Shown piece by piece: positions 36,808 through 45,945 of a DNA stretch of 64,000 nt. Origin of the DNA: Halobacillus hunanensis (lineage in GTDB: Bacteria > Bacillota > Bacilli > Bacillales > Halobacillaceae). The stretch is taken from the NCBI RefSeq assembly GCF_900166655.1, contig NZ_FVZB01000007.1, positions 1,116,001 to 1,180,000 of the forward strand. Reading direction: 5' to 3'. The notes below the pieces were generated by a model. That model saw nothing but the letters and a program-made list of their open reading frames with translations, searched no databases and had not been told where the DNA came from. Positions within the stretch are counted from its first letter, which is position 1. Every line of letters begins with the position of its first letter. A program made the position numbers and the translations under genes.

Positions 36808-37659
36808 ATGAAACACATATGGATGTTTGCCTTTATAGGATTTTTAGCCATTGTATTCTCTTATTTATTCATGAGCTCTGAAGACATGGCAGTTATTCAA
36901 TACTTTCCCATTGATGAATCCCATTACTTCACTGAGGCTCAGACCACTATTACGACTTCCAATGATGAAAAAAACGATCAAATTAGCTGGAATATATCTT
37001 CCTCCAGTAATGAACCGATGTATTTACGCCAGGATGTTTCACTATTATATGTAAATGGACGATTGAAAGGCGTGGTGAATAAATGGAAAGAAAACGCTCA
37101 GCACCTTGAAAAAGAATCAACTCTTCAAAGTGAAGATAGTAAAAAGTATGAAGCGATTTCCTTTCACCATGGCGAAATTCATGAAGATAACGGGGAGATA
37201 AAAAGCATACAAGCCACCTCAAACGATACTTTATACCTTATTGATTCCCCACATTCTAAAGAAGAATCTTTTCAAGAGCCGCAAACAAACGAAGAAAAAG
37301 AATGGGCAAAAAACTTGGACCATGCGATTCAACAGCAGTTAGAAGCTCAATGGGACGAGCTTCTAAGTTATTATCAAATTCCGCGAGATAAATATATACA
37401 CGTTCCTTTAACAGGCCTTACTGACTATAGTGAGGAACATCCCTTCCCAGGTACGACGGCAGCAAACTTTGACCGAATCCTTGGTCAACTTTGGGAAGGG
37501 TTATACAAGAACTATGTGATCGGGATTGAGGATTCTGAAACAAAGCATCCCATCCAAAGCTATATCCCCCTTCTTCTACTAGATAAAAACGGCAAGCATT
37601 TAATCGTTCTTTACGAGGATGATGCGGGGAACAAGCATCAACTCATCCAATACTATTGA
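36808..37659 (+). CDS. Unrecognised membrane-anchored extracytoplasmic protein
   Basis: The 283 residues start with an uncleaved-looking signal anchor (about 5-22: WMFAFIGFLAIVFSYLF), and the rest is acidic and soluble, facing outside. I recognise no family. It contains the patterns YINGRL-like (LLYVNGRLKG) and IQSYIPLLLLDKNGKHLIVLY. ATG 36808 follows AAAGGAG by eight bases. It lies convergent to the rhomboid gene, overlapping it by seven bases; it could be a substrate or unrelated. Confidence 0.75.
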   Translation: MKHIWMFAFIGFLAIVFSYLFMSSEDMAVIQYFPIDESHYFTEAQTTITTSNDEKNDQISWNISSSSNEPMYLRQDVSLLYVNGRLKGVVNKWKENAQHLEKESTLQSEDSKKYEAISFHHGEIHEDNGEIKSIQATSNDTLYLIDSPHSKEESFQEPQTNEEKEWAKNLDHAIQQQLEAQWDELLSYYQIPRDKYIHVPLTGLTDYSEEHPFPGTTAANFDRILGQLWEGLYKNYVIGIEDSETKHPIQSYIPLLLLDKNGKHLIVLYEDDAGNKHQLIQYY

Positions 37660-39182
37660 TCAAAACTTTCTTTCAAATTTTGAAACTGTTCCTGCTCAGG
37701 CTTTAGTCGTGCTGCTTTGTCTGCATGTGTTTCAGCCTTTTCTGGCTTCCCTGCCTGTCGATACAGCAGAGCTAAATTAAAATGTGCTTCAGCAAACTCA
37801 GGGTCTAGCTCAGTGACTAGGACTAGATCTTCGATCGCTTTGGCGTACTGTTCGGTTTTTGTGTAGGCATAGGACCTATTAAAGAGTAATTCAGCCTGAT
37901 AATCACCCGGGTTACTAAGGGCATCTGTTGTCATCCTTATCACTTCTCGATAATTTTGCTCCTCAATTAAGTTTTGCGAGAGTTGAACTTGAATGAGGGC
38001 ATAAGATCGATCATCCACCTTTTGAATCCCAAAAAAGAGCATCAGTCCAATCGAGACCGTATAAATTGTAGCGGACACAGTTTGAAGGAACCATTGTTTC
38101 TTTTTAGGAAGATTGCATATAGCAGAAGCGATAAACCCGCCTATGAAACCTCCCATGTGGGCACCGTTATCAACTTGAGGGACGAGCAGGCCAAAAGCAA
38201 GGTTTATTCCGATCACAATAAATAAGTTATAACCCATTGTTCGAAGAAACAACTTTTTGTAATGTACACCGAAATATAACAAGGCGCCGAACAAGCCAAA
38301 AATAGCTCCGGAAGCGCCTGCAGCAACCTGTGGATTTAGCATAAAGCTGGCTATTCCGCCGAAAATACCAGCCATAAAATAGATCCATGTAAACCGAAGA
38401 GTTCCATAAATTCGTTCTACAGCTGTACCCAGGTAGTATAACGCCAACATATTCATGAGCAGATGAAGAGTCCCAATATGAAGAAACATCGAACTGAGAA
38501 TACGCCACCATTCGCCGCTGACAATTGCCGGATTATACTTGGCTCCATATTCAATCAGCGTGACAATGGATGTAGAGCTGCCTTTAAACTCTATAAATAA
38601 GTACATCAATACGTTTAAAACCAGTAACACGTAAGTCAGCAAAGGTTTTCCAAAAGTGAAGATGTCCTGTGTTTCACGCTTTCTTTTGCGTTGTCTTCCT
38701 TCCATAAAGTGTTTCAAGTAATGTACTTGAGTCTCTGCTTCATGTTCACTTAATTCTAGTGACCAATTAGGAGGAGTCATTCCTAACCCATCGTATAAAT
38801 TATGAATGCCTTCTCGTTTATGATCATCATCTAAATAAACAATATTGGTGTTAGAATTAAGAGAAAGTTGGTCTTTGTTAATATTCTCCCATTCGTCAAC
38901 CGGAGGGTATTGAGATATGTAGAGACAATGAACCACAATCTTCTTATTGCGGAACAAACGCCGGTTTTGCTTGATTTGTAAATGAATGTTTTCCAAGTCG
39001 CGAACTAATTGGTTACGCCAATCAAATTGAGCATGGTAAAGCCGGAAAACATGTGTTTTTCCCTTTATATCTTTTTCAAGCCATATTTCACTATTATTAT
39101 TTACATGTAATACATCGAAATCTTGATTATCGATAAGATCCTGTGCGATCTTCCATAAAAAGTATTCCTGTTTAATATACAA
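37653..39182 (-). CDS. gluP: Rhomboid intramembrane serine protease with TPR repeats (YqgP/GluP)
   Basis: The 509-residue protein has an N-terminal cytoplasmic domain (to about 175), six or seven membrane spans with catalytic Ser in GASGAIFGLFGALL and His in GAHMGGFIGG, and a C-terminal TPR tail (about 395-505). B. subtilis YqgP cleaves the magnesium transporter MgtE and supports membrane quality control. The start is TTG with GGAGGGGAG upstream. Confidence 0.94.
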   Translation of the reverse strand: MYIKQEYFLWKIAQDLIDNQDFDVLHVNNNSEIWLEKDIKGKTHVFRLYHAQFDWRNQLVRDLENIHLQIKQNRRLFRNKKIVVHCLYISQYPPVDEWENINKDQLSLNSNTNIVYLDDDHKREGIHNLYDGLGMTPPNWSLELSEHEAETQVHYLKHFMEGRQRKRKRETQDIFTFGKPLLTYVLLVLNVLMYLFIEFKGSSTSIVTLIEYGAKYNPAIVSGEWWRILSSMFLHIGTLHLLMNMLALYYLGTAVERIYGTLRFTWIYFMAGIFGGIASFMLNPQVAAGASGAIFGLFGALLYFGVHYKKLFLRTMGYNLFIVIGINLAFGLLVPQVDNGAHMGGFIGGFIASAICNLPKKKQWFLQTVSATIYTVSIGLMLFFGIQKVDDRSYALIQVQLSQNLIEEQNYREVIRMTTDALSNPGDYQAELLFNRSYAYTKTEQYAKAIEDLVLVTELDPEFAEAHFNLALLYRQAGKPEKAETHADKAARLKPEQEQFQNLKESFDQ

Positions 39183-39268
39183 ATTTTCTCCCCTCCTTGC
39201 TAACTCTTATCATAGCACGTAGTATTAGTATGAAGCGAAGCACTTGTTCCATGAATGATATTATAAAC

Positions 39269-39306
39269 AAAAAATCGGACTGTCAGTTGATCTGACAGTC
39301 CGATTT
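39269..39306 (-). terminator. Terminator of yqgO
   Basis: AAATCGGACTGTCAG pairs with CTGACAGTCCGATTT, and on the minus strand a T-run follows. The stem touches the yqgO stop. Confidence 0.85.
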
Positions 39307-39484
39307 ATTTAAACATGTTAGAAAGAACTTTCCTTCTTACGTACGGCATACTCATAGTTTGCTGAATAAGCCAGTGTCTTAAATAAGGCACAGTTGACAA
39401 CACATCAAATGCCTTATAACGGTAACGATAAAGCAATGTTCCCAAAGAGAACACAATAACTATCCATGTCAATACGCGAGTCAT
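39305..39484 (-). CDS. yqgO: YqgO-like small membrane protein
   Basis: The 59-residue protein has one N-terminal membrane helix (about 4-20) and a basic C-terminal part (RYRYKAF ... YVRRKVLSNMF). Position between the rhomboid gene and yqgN matches YqgO; function is unknown. ATG 39484 is chosen with AGGTGAG before it; GTG 39490 is possible. Confidence 0.72.
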   Translation of the reverse strand: MTRVLTWIVIVFSLGTLLYRYRYKAFDVLSTVPYLRHWLIQQTMSMPYVRRKVLSNMFK

Positions 39485-39564
39485 TTCCACTCACCTCATT
39501 TTCATTTACAATTATTGTGCTCCATATGAGGTGGCATTATTCCTGAGTAATACTGAAATTCTCA

Positions 39565-40125
39565 CTAAATCGTCAACCATTGCTCTTCAGTTATAATATG
39601 TTGAACTGGAATATCAAATCCCTCGGAAGGCAGTTCTCTTGTTACTTGTTTCTCAGATACAAGCGATACCGTCACACCGTTATAATCAGCAAGGAATCGG
39701 TCGTAGAACCCACCTCCAAAGCCAATTCGATAACCTTTCCGATCAAAGATTAATCCCGGTACGACCAACAGGTCAATCTCTTTCTTCCTAACAGCTTCTG
39801 TTTTAGCAGGAGATGGTTCCTGTAAACCGTAATAAACAACTTCCAATTGTTCATAACTCTGTAAATCATAAAATGTTAGAATATTTAATTCTGGATTACA
39901 TTTAGGCACGACGACTCTCTTGCCTTGCTCCCACGCCTTCTCAATGATCGGCTGCGTGGACCATTCATGAGAAAGTGAAACCGTCACGGCTATAACTTCA
40001 GCCGATTTCCACAATAACGATTGAAACAATTGATTATGTATCACATTTTCTATATTCGTTTTTTCAGCTTCGGAATAAGACCTCAGCAGGGACTTTCCTT
40101 TAGTTCGCCATTTACTTTTATCCAT
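39565..40125 (-). CDS. yqgN: 5-formyltetrahydrofolate cyclo-ligase
   Basis: The enzyme converts 5-formyl-THF to 5,10-methenyl-THF with ATP, salvaging a storage folate that FolD can then use. The 186 residues include KWRTKGKSLLR and the ATP-binding end GFGGGFYDRFLADY. It follows rpmG. Confidence 0.94.
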   Translation of the reverse strand: MDKSKWRTKGKSLLRSYSEAEKTNIENVIHNQLFQSLLWKSAEVIAVTVSLSHEWSTQPIIEKAWEQGKRVVVPKCNPELNILTFYDLQSYEQLEVVYYGLQEPSPAKTEAVRKKEIDLLVVPGLIFDRKGYRIGFGGGFYDRFLADYNGVTVSLVSEKQVTRELPSEGFDIPVQHIITEEQWLTI

Positions 40126-40146
40126 TTGTTCCCCTTTCTATGGTAC

Positions 40147-40177
40147 AAAAAAACAGCAGGAAGAATTCCTGCTGTTT
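40147..40177 (-). terminator. Terminator of rpmG
   Basis: On the minus strand AACAGCAGGAA and TTCCTGCTGTT enclose TTC, followed by TTTTT. It overlaps the rpmG stop region and precedes yqgN. Confidence 0.88.
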
Positions 40178-40325
40178 ATTTTGTTTCACGATGAAGCGTA
40201 TATTTACCTAGTCGCGGGCTGTATTTATTTAGCTCCAGACGCTCAGGATTGGTACGCTTATTTTTTGTAGTAATATAATTACGGTCACCAGTTTCAGTGC
40301 AAGCAAGTGTAATGTTTACACGCAT
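40176..40325 (-). CDS. rpmG: 50S ribosomal protein L33, zinc-free type
   Basis: The 49-residue L33 starts [17 protein letters not shown] and ends TLHRETK. It has only one cysteine and no CxxC pairs, so it is the form that does not bind zinc. GGAGGG precedes the ATG. I saw no Zur-like operator upstream, so it may be expressed constitutively. Confidence 0.94.
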   Translation of the reverse strand: MRVNITLACTETGDRNYITTKNKRTNPERLELNKYSPRLGKYTLHRETK

Positions 40326-40428
40326 GATTTATCCCTCCAAACATGATTCAATTCAATTCTATGCTAATAATCAGACCTTATAATAATATCAAATGTTTAT
40401 ACAGCTTTCAAGTGCATATTTCTTGTTA

Positions 40429-40448
40429 ATCTATGATACATCATAGAT
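40429..40448. promoter_or_regulatory. 20-bp palindrome upstream of the 40496 gene
   Basis: ATCTATGAT and ATCATAGAT are perfect 9-bp arms around AC. It lies between divergent rpmG and the plus-strand gene pair, about 20 bases before a TATAAA element (40471-40476 region). It is a candidate operator; the binding protein is unknown. Confidence 0.5.
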
Positions 40449-40495
40449 ATCCTTGTCATTCTATGGTATAAATAAAAGAGTTAGGAGTGAAGAGA

Positions 40496-40864
40496 ATGAT
40501 CCCAAGTATCATTACACTTGCTTCTGTGGCCCTAATATTATTTATTGTGTCATTTTTCATGAATGACCGGCTTCGGGACGTTGAAGATCAAGTGGAACAA
40601 CTGTCTTTACAGTACATGCAAGAGAGTTATCAAATGAAGAAAAAGCTGAATGTTCTGGAGGAAGAGTTACTTTCCAGTGATTTAACGGAAGAGATTCTGA
40701 AGCAGTCTTACTCTAATAAACAGAGTCCTCCCTTAATTGCTAACATTCAAAATTTGCACCAATCAGGATATTCTACAGCAGAGATTGCTAAAAAAACTAA
40801 TCTGAACGAATATGACGTACATTCCATTATCCTCCAATTCAAAAATGAGGGTCTCTCCAAATGA
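40496..40864 (+). CDS. Membrane-anchored coiled-coil protein with C-terminal helix-turn-helix (SwrB-like layout)
   Basis: The 122 residues comprise a membrane helix (about 3-21), a coiled coil (about 25-60), and a C-terminal helix-turn-helix-like segment (SGYSTAEIAKKTNLNEYDVHSIIL). The layout is like SwrB/DUF6115 proteins of Bacillus. A direct function is not evident. ATG 40496 follows AGGAG; a GTG at 40487 overlaps that site. Coupled to the next gene. Confidence 0.72.
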   Translation: MIPSIITLASVALILFIVSFFMNDRLRDVEDQVEQLSLQYMQESYQMKKKLNVLEEELLSSDLTEEILKQSYSNKQSPPLIANIQNLHQSGYSTAEIAKKTNLNEYDVHSIILQFKNEGLSK

Positions 40865-41316
40865 AACAGTCCGTGCGATCATTTTCAATTGGATTAATGG
40901 CTGCAACTCTTATTTTAAGTATTTTTTATTGGATGGAACCTAAGGAAATGACAGGAAAGGCACAACAGCTTTCCGAAGATGATATGATCACCGAACTTGA
41001 GAGCGATGGATACCATATTCTCACTGACTCACAGCTCGAAGATGAAAAAAAACAGCCTGGAGCAGTGCCGAAAACCACTGTAGAAACAGAAACTTCGGAA
41101 GAACCACCTGCAAAAGTTACTTTTGCGATAGAGTCTGGCATGAGTTCAACTGAAATAAGTCACATGCTTGCTGATGCAGAATTAATTGATGATGTGGAAG
41201 GCTTTGACGAATATATGCGCCAGCAAGAACTCAGTCGATACATACAAATTGGTGAATATGAAGTTCCAAGGGGAATGACAATAGAACAAACTGCTGATAT
41301 TATTACCTCAAAATAA
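40861..41316 (+). CDS. Membrane protein with MltG/YceG N-terminal-like domain, no lyase domain
   Basis: The 151 residues comprise a membrane helix (about 9-24), an acidic linker, and a C-terminal LysM-like module (VTFAIESGMSSTEISHMLADAELI ... GEYEVPRGMTIEQTADIIT), as found before the catalytic part of MltG. The transglycosylase domain is absent. Small proteins of this type (YqzC-like) occur near pst in Bacillus. It overlaps the preceding gene by four bases. Confidence 0.75.
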   Translation: MKQSVRSFSIGLMAATLILSIFYWMEPKEMTGKAQQLSEDDMITELESDGYHILTDSQLEDEKKQPGAVPKTTVETETSEEPPAKVTFAIESGMSSTEISHMLADAELIDDVEGFDEYMRQQELSRYIQIGEYEVPRGMTIEQTADIITSK

Positions 41317-41343
41317 AAGGCTGTCTCCGAGGAGACAGCCTTT
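41315..41343. terminator. Bidirectional terminator between the MltG-like gene and phoU
   Basis: AAAGGCTGTCTCC pairs with GGAGACAGCCTTT around two bases. Confidence 0.88.
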
Positions 41344-41370
41344 AGTTCTATCATTGGTTACAGGCCCTTT

Positions 41371-42027
41371 CTAATTTAAGCCGTATGTTCTTCCTTTTAC
41401 TAAATAGAAAACACTTTCGCCAATATTAGTAATATGATCCGCAAATCTCTCAATATAACGAGCCGTGTATGCCATTTGCATAATGTGCTGGATTTGTTCT
41501 GGATTAACTGCTGTAAGTTCAAGCAGCTCCCGAACAATTTTTCCATAAAGGGCATCGACCTCATCATCCATTTCAGCAAGCTTCTGTGCGAGTGAAATGT
41601 CTTCGTGCTCGAACGCTTTGATAGCCAAGTCCACCATATCCATTGCCAGAACAGCCATCTCTCGCAGGTCAGGATTGATCTCGATCCCGTGATTACTCCC
41701 TAAATGTATTGTAGCTTTAGCCACATTTGTAGAATGATCAGCCATTCTTTCCAGATCAGATGAAATTTTGATAGCGACAATTAATCGTCGCAAGTCTGTC
41801 GCTACAGGTTGTTGCTTAGCAATGGTTAAGATGGCTTCTTCGTTAATTTGCTCCTCTTTAGCATCTATAAAGGCATCGTCTTCCATAATCTGTCTAGCTT
41901 TATCGACATCCCCCTGATAAAGCACATGGATAGCTGTATCCAGCGATTCCTTAACATCAAGGGAAAGCTGTTTAAGTTGGTCTTTTATGCTTAATAATTC
42001 CTCGTCAAATTGAGCACGAATCGGCAT
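41371..42027 (-). CDS. phoU: Phosphate signalling and transport regulator PhoU
   Basis: The 218-residue protein has two three-helix bundles, each with metal-binding repeats (DLERMADHSTNVAKA about 96-110 and YIERFADHITNIGES near 190-204). PhoU adjusts Pst transport and phosphate signalling. It is last in the pst operon. Confidence 0.95.
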   Translation of the reverse strand: MPIRAQFDEELLSIKDQLKQLSLDVKESLDTAIHVLYQGDVDKARQIMEDDAFIDAKEEQINEEAILTIAKQQPVATDLRRLIVAIKISSDLERMADHSTNVAKATIHLGSNHGIEINPDLREMAVLAMDMVDLAIKAFEHEDISLAQKLAEMDDEVDALYGKIVRELLELTAVNPEQIQHIMQMAYTARYIERFADHITNIGESVFYLVKGRTYGLN

Positions 42028-42054
42028 TCAAACCCCTGCCTTTCTTGTAGTTTT

Positions 42055-42906
42055 TTAACCAAAACGACCTGTAATATAGTCTTCCGTCCGCTTATCACTT
42101 GGATTCTGAAACAATTCATCCGTTTCAGCAAATTCGATTAACTCACCGTTTAGGAAAAAGGCTGTTTTATCTGAAATACGTGCTGCTTGCTGCATATTGT
42201 GGGTTACAATAACAATACTGTACTTTTTCTTAAGTTCTTGTACTAGCTCTTCTACTTTTAAAGTCGAAATCGGATCCAGCGCTGAAGTTGGCTCATCCAT
42301 TAAAATCACATCGGGCTCTACTGCTAAAGCACGAGCAATACAAACACGCTGTTGCTGCCCGCCTGACAAGCCATAGGCATTTTCGTCCAAACGATCTTTC
42401 AGCTCATCCCAGATCGCAGCATCTCTTAAGCTCTTCTCCACAATTTCATCAAGTATTGCTTTTTTCTTAATCCCATGCACTCGTGGTCCATAGGCCACGT
42501 TGTCATAAACGGATTTCGGAAATGGGTTAGGTTTTTGAAAGACCATCCCAACCTTTGCACGTAACTCTTCTACATGAAATTTATCCTCATAGATATTCTT
42601 ATCACGATATTTAATCGTTCCTGAAGTTTTGACAATAGGAATCATTTCCACCATTCGATTCAAGGCCTTTAAATATGTCGATTTACCACAGCCGGAAGGG
42701 CCAATAATAGCTGTAACCCTTTTTTCCGGAATTGCCATATTGATCTTATATAACGCCTGATCAGACCCGTACCACAAGTTTAAGTCTGATACTTGAAAGA
42801 CTTCGCTCTCTTCCACAGCTGTTTTCTTTTGATGGTCCTCCTTCGTTCGGCTTTCGATGTTTGTAGTAGTTTTCATGTCTTTTCTTTCATCCAATTTAAC
42901 TGTCAT
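42055..42906 (-). CDS. pstB: Phosphate ABC transporter ATP-binding protein
   Basis: The 283-residue ATPase has Walker [10 protein letters not shown] (about 71-79), signature LSGGQQQR and Walker [14 protein letters not shown]. The N-terminus has about 35 extra charged residues before the core. It powers PstC-PstA. Only one pstB copy is here, whereas B. subtilis has two. Confidence 0.97.
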   Translation of the reverse strand: MTVKLDERKDMKTTTNIESRTKEDHQKKTAVEESEVFQVSDLNLWYGSDQALYKINMAIPEKRVTAIIGPSGCGKSTYLKALNRMVEMIPIVKTSGTIKYRDKNIYEDKFHVEELRAKVGMVFQKPNPFPKSVYDNVAYGPRVHGIKKKAILDEIVEKSLRDAAIWDELKDRLDENAYGLSGGQQQRVCIARALAVEPDVILMDEPTSALDPISTLKVEELVQELKKKYSIVIVTHNMQQAARISDKTAFFLNGELIEFAETDELFQNPSDKRTEDYITGRFG

Positions 42907-42928
42907 TTGAAACCCTCCACATCAAAAT

Positions 42929-43807
42929 TTATAGGCGTTTCTGAAATTTATTTCTAATACCTACTGCAATAGCGTTCATCATCAATAACACAACGAGCAA
43001 AACGATAATCCCAGCTGCTGCCACATACTGCCACTCTTCCTGTGGTCTGCCTGTCCAGTTGTATATTTGAATCGGCATGACCGTGTACTTTGAAAGTAAG
43101 GAATCTGGTAACGTATAAATAGCCGTGGCAGCGCCAACGATAATTAAAGGAGCTGTTTCCCCTATTGCTCTGGAAAGTGCGATAATCGTACCTGTTAGCA
43201 TACCGGGAAGAGCAGCAGGAAGAATAATCCGCGCAATGGTTTGCCACTTCGATGCTCCCATACCATAAGATGCTTCTCTCAATTCGTTTGGTACTGAACG
43301 GACAGCCTCTTGTGAAGCCACTACGATAACGGGTAAGATCAATAAGGCCATCGTCAACCCGCCTGCCAATAATCGGTAACCAATACTGAACATATAAACG
43401 AAAAATGTTAAGCCTAACAAACCAAATACAATGGAAGGAACCCCAGCTAAATTTTGAATATTTGCCCTTATAAATTCGGTGAATTTATTTTTAGGCGCAT
43501 ATTCTTCTAGATAAATCGCTGTAGCCACTCCAATGGTGACGGCAATAGCAGCTACAATTACCATTAACATAATTGATCCAACTAGTCCTGCCCATATCCC
43601 TGCCTCTTCAGGGAACGGAGCTGGGAAACTAGTAATGTAATCCCAGCTCAAGTATCCAATCCCTTGATTCAAGACTCTATAGAGAAGTAAGGCTAGAAAA
43701 ATCAGTCCAATTAATGTAGCTGCGAAGAATCCCGTTTTCATTATGGCATTAAGCCACAATCTTCTCTTTACCTTTCGATTTATCGGCCGCTCCTTGTGCT
43801 CAAGCAT
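42929..43807 (-). CDS. pstA: Phosphate ABC transporter permease PstA
   Basis: The 292-residue permease has six membrane spans and the coupling loop EASYGMGASKWQTIARIILPAA. It forms the channel with PstC. The ATG overlaps the pstC TAA. Confidence 0.97.
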   Translation of the reverse strand: MLEHKERPINRKVKRRLWLNAIMKTGFFAATLIGLIFLALLLYRVLNQGIGYLSWDYITSFPAPFPEEAGIWAGLVGSIMLMVIVAAIAVTIGVATAIYLEEYAPKNKFTEFIRANIQNLAGVPSIVFGLLGLTFFVYMFSIGYRLLAGGLTMALLILPVIVVASQEAVRSVPNELREASYGMGASKWQTIARIILPAALPGMLTGTIIALSRAIGETAPLIIVGAATAIYTLPDSLLSKYTVMPIQIYNWTGRPQEEWQYVAAAGIIVLLVVLLMMNAIAVGIRNKFQKRL

Positions 43808-44754
43808 TAGTATTCCTCCCTATACTTACGTGAAATATATTGTGATAACAAGTTCATTAATAGAGTGAAAACAAACAGTGTTATCCCGACAGCATATAAA
43901 CTGTAGTAAATCGTTGATCCGTAAGTTGTATCCCCAGTAGCTGCCTGTACAATAAAAGCTGTCATGGACTGGATCGACTCTGTCGGATTAAACGTAAGGT
44001 TAGGTGTTGCTCCAGCGGCAATCGTAACAATCATCGTTTCACCAATTGCACGGGAAACAGCTAAAACTATCGAGGAAATAATGCCGGAAAGCGCTGCAGG
44101 AAGAACGACCTTTGTGACTACCTCAAACCTAGTAGAACCTACACCATAGGCTCCTTCCCGTAAACTATTTGGCACAGAGTTCATAGCATCTTCTGATAAA
44201 GACGCTACCATTGGAACGATCATGATTCCGACAACAATTCCTGCACTTAGAGCGTTAAAGATACCCAAGCCCGGAATGAATGATTGAAGAATAGGTGTTA
44301 CGAAAGTCAGAGCGAAAAAACCATAAACGACTGTAGGAATTCCCGCTAACACTTCTAAAATCGGTTTAATGGTTCTTCTAACACGATCACTGGCATATTC
44401 ACTCAAGAAAATAGCCGCCATCAAGCCTATTGGCACGGCCACAATTGTAGCAATAACTGTGATCAATAAGGTGCCTCCAATTAAAGGTGCCACCCCAAAC
44501 TCGCCTGTCCATGGAGACCAGTTGGTACCCGTATAGAACTGAACGATATTGACCTCAGAAAAAAAACCAATTGATTCTCTTACTAACGTAAACAGAATCC
44601 CGACCGTTGTTAGGATACTTACACATGCACATAAGAATAAAAAGACGGGAATGACTTTCTCAAACCTGCTTGCAAAACTTTTTCTCTGTCTTTTCTGTTC
44701 AATTAATTGCTGAACATTTAGCTCTGTTCCCTCAGACTGCAAAAGTTTATCCAT
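43807..44754 (-). CDS. pstC: Phosphate ABC transporter permease PstC
   Basis: The 315-residue permease has six spans and the coupling loop EGAYGVGSTRFEVVTKVVLPAA. I start at ATG 44754 (MDKLLQSEG) with GAAAGGAG upstream; the frame is open to 44808 without a site. Confidence 0.95.
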   Translation of the reverse strand: MDKLLQSEGTELNVQQLIEQKRQRKSFASRFEKVIPVFLFLCACVSILTTVGILFTLVRESIGFFSEVNIVQFYTGTNWSPWTGEFGVAPLIGGTLLITVIATIVAVPIGLMAAIFLSEYASDRVRRTIKPILEVLAGIPTVVYGFFALTFVTPILQSFIPGLGIFNALSAGIVVGIMIVPMVASLSEDAMNSVPNSLREGAYGVGSTRFEVVTKVVLPAALSGIISSIVLAVSRAIGETMIVTIAAGATPNLTFNPTESIQSMTAFIVQAATGDTTYGSTIYYSLYAVGITLFVFTLLMNLLSQYISRKYREEY

Positions 44755-44833
44755 CGGTAAACTCCTTTCATCCATAACCGGAGGTGAGACGATTATGTTT
44801 CGCCTCACCTCAACTGAAAATTTTCTGTTCTAT

Positions 44834-45811
44834 CTACTTTTCAGAAGCCCACTTCTTCACTTGTTCAAGCTGTTCCTTGTAACGTTCCTCTGGAAGAGCA
44901 ACATATCCTACCTGTTTAGCTGCTTCACCCGCATTCTTAAGGGTGAATGTAACGAAATCAAGTACCTGTGGCTTCGTCTTAAGAGACTCTACATTTACGT
45001 ACGTGTAAAGAGGACGAGACAGTGGGGTGTACTTTCCACTCTGAATGGTTTCATTCGTTGGTTTAACAGGGTCTCCTTCTCCATTATCAATACCTAAAGC
45101 TTTAAGTTTGTCTTTATTTTCTGCATAGTATGCGTAACCGAAAAATCCAATCGCATACGGATCATTAGCGATTCCGCGAACGAGCACATTATCATCTTCG
45201 GATAATGTCGTATTCTCGCCTTCCTTCAACGGCTGTTCTTCTAGGATAACTTCGTTAAAATAATCAAATGTACCTGAATCATGCCCAGGGCTAAAGATTT
45301 TAATTGTTTTATCAGGCCATTCCGGATTAATATCTGACCACTTTGTAGCCTCGGAAGACTCTAAGAAAATTTTCCTTAATTGCTCTAGTGTAAGGTTTTT
45401 CACAAAATCATTCTGTTGACTAACAACTACCGTAATACCATCTTTAGCTATCTCAAGAGGTTCTAGTTTGATACCATTTTCCTCCGCTATTGCTTGTTCT
45501 TCTGGTTTAATCTCTCGTGAAGCATTAGTTAAATCAACTTCACCCCGAGTAGCCTTTTTGAATCCTCCACCGGTTCCTGAAGCGTTAACGGTTGGTGACG
45601 TTTCAGGATGCTCCTTTTGGTATTGATACGTTAATGCTTCCATAATAGGAAAGACTGTAGAAGACCCGTCGATTGTAATCGGTCCAGATACTGATGATCC
45701 CTCACCGGAACTACTTTCACCATTTGCACTTTCCTCAGATCCACATGCTGCCAGCACGCCGATGACTAAAACAAATGCTGCTAACAATGCTGCTTGTTTA
45801 ATTCTTTTCAT
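44834..45811 (-). CDS. pstS: Phosphate-binding lipoprotein PstS
   Basis: The 325-residue lipoprotein has lipobox VLAACG (Cys about 23), then a Ser/Gly/Glu linker and the phosphate-binding domain: DGSSTVFP, ASGTGGGFKK, GHDSGTFDYF. It captures phosphate outside the membrane. GGGGGAG precedes the ATG. A PhoP array is upstream. Confidence 0.97.
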   Translation of the reverse strand: MKRIKQAALLAAFVLVIGVLAACGSEESANGESSSGEGSSVSGPITIDGSSTVFPIMEALTYQYQKEHPETSPTVNASGTGGGFKKATRGEVDLTNASREIKPEEQAIAEENGIKLEPLEIAKDGITVVVSQQNDFVKNLTLEQLRKIFLESSEATKWSDINPEWPDKTIKIFSPGHDSGTFDYFNEVILEEQPLKEGENTTLSEDDNVLVRGIANDPYAIGFFGYAYYAENKDKLKALGIDNGEGDPVKPTNETIQSGKYTPLSRPLYTYVNVESLKTKPQVLDFVTFTLKNAGEAAKQVGYVALPEERYKEQLEQVKKWASEK

Positions 45812-45887
45812 TTCTTCTCCCCCTAGTAGTTCTGAAATGATACGGAGCCAGCTTAGCCAGCTCTCACTTTGTATACTAGAACTAAAA

Positions 45888-45926
45888 ATTTAAGAAGAGA
45901 TGAAATAGATGTTAAGGTTTTGTAAA
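45888..45926 (-). promoter_or_regulatory. PhoP box array of the pst operon
   Basis: On the minus strand TTTACA, TTAACA, TTCATC and TTAAAT follow each other with five-base spacers (11-bp period), the TT(A/C/T)ACA pattern of PhoP boxes. The -10-like TATACA (45870-45875) lies 12 bases downstream. Phosphate starvation should switch on pstSCAB-phoU. Confidence 0.85.
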
Positions 45927-45945
45927 TAAGTGAAGAAAATTGTAT

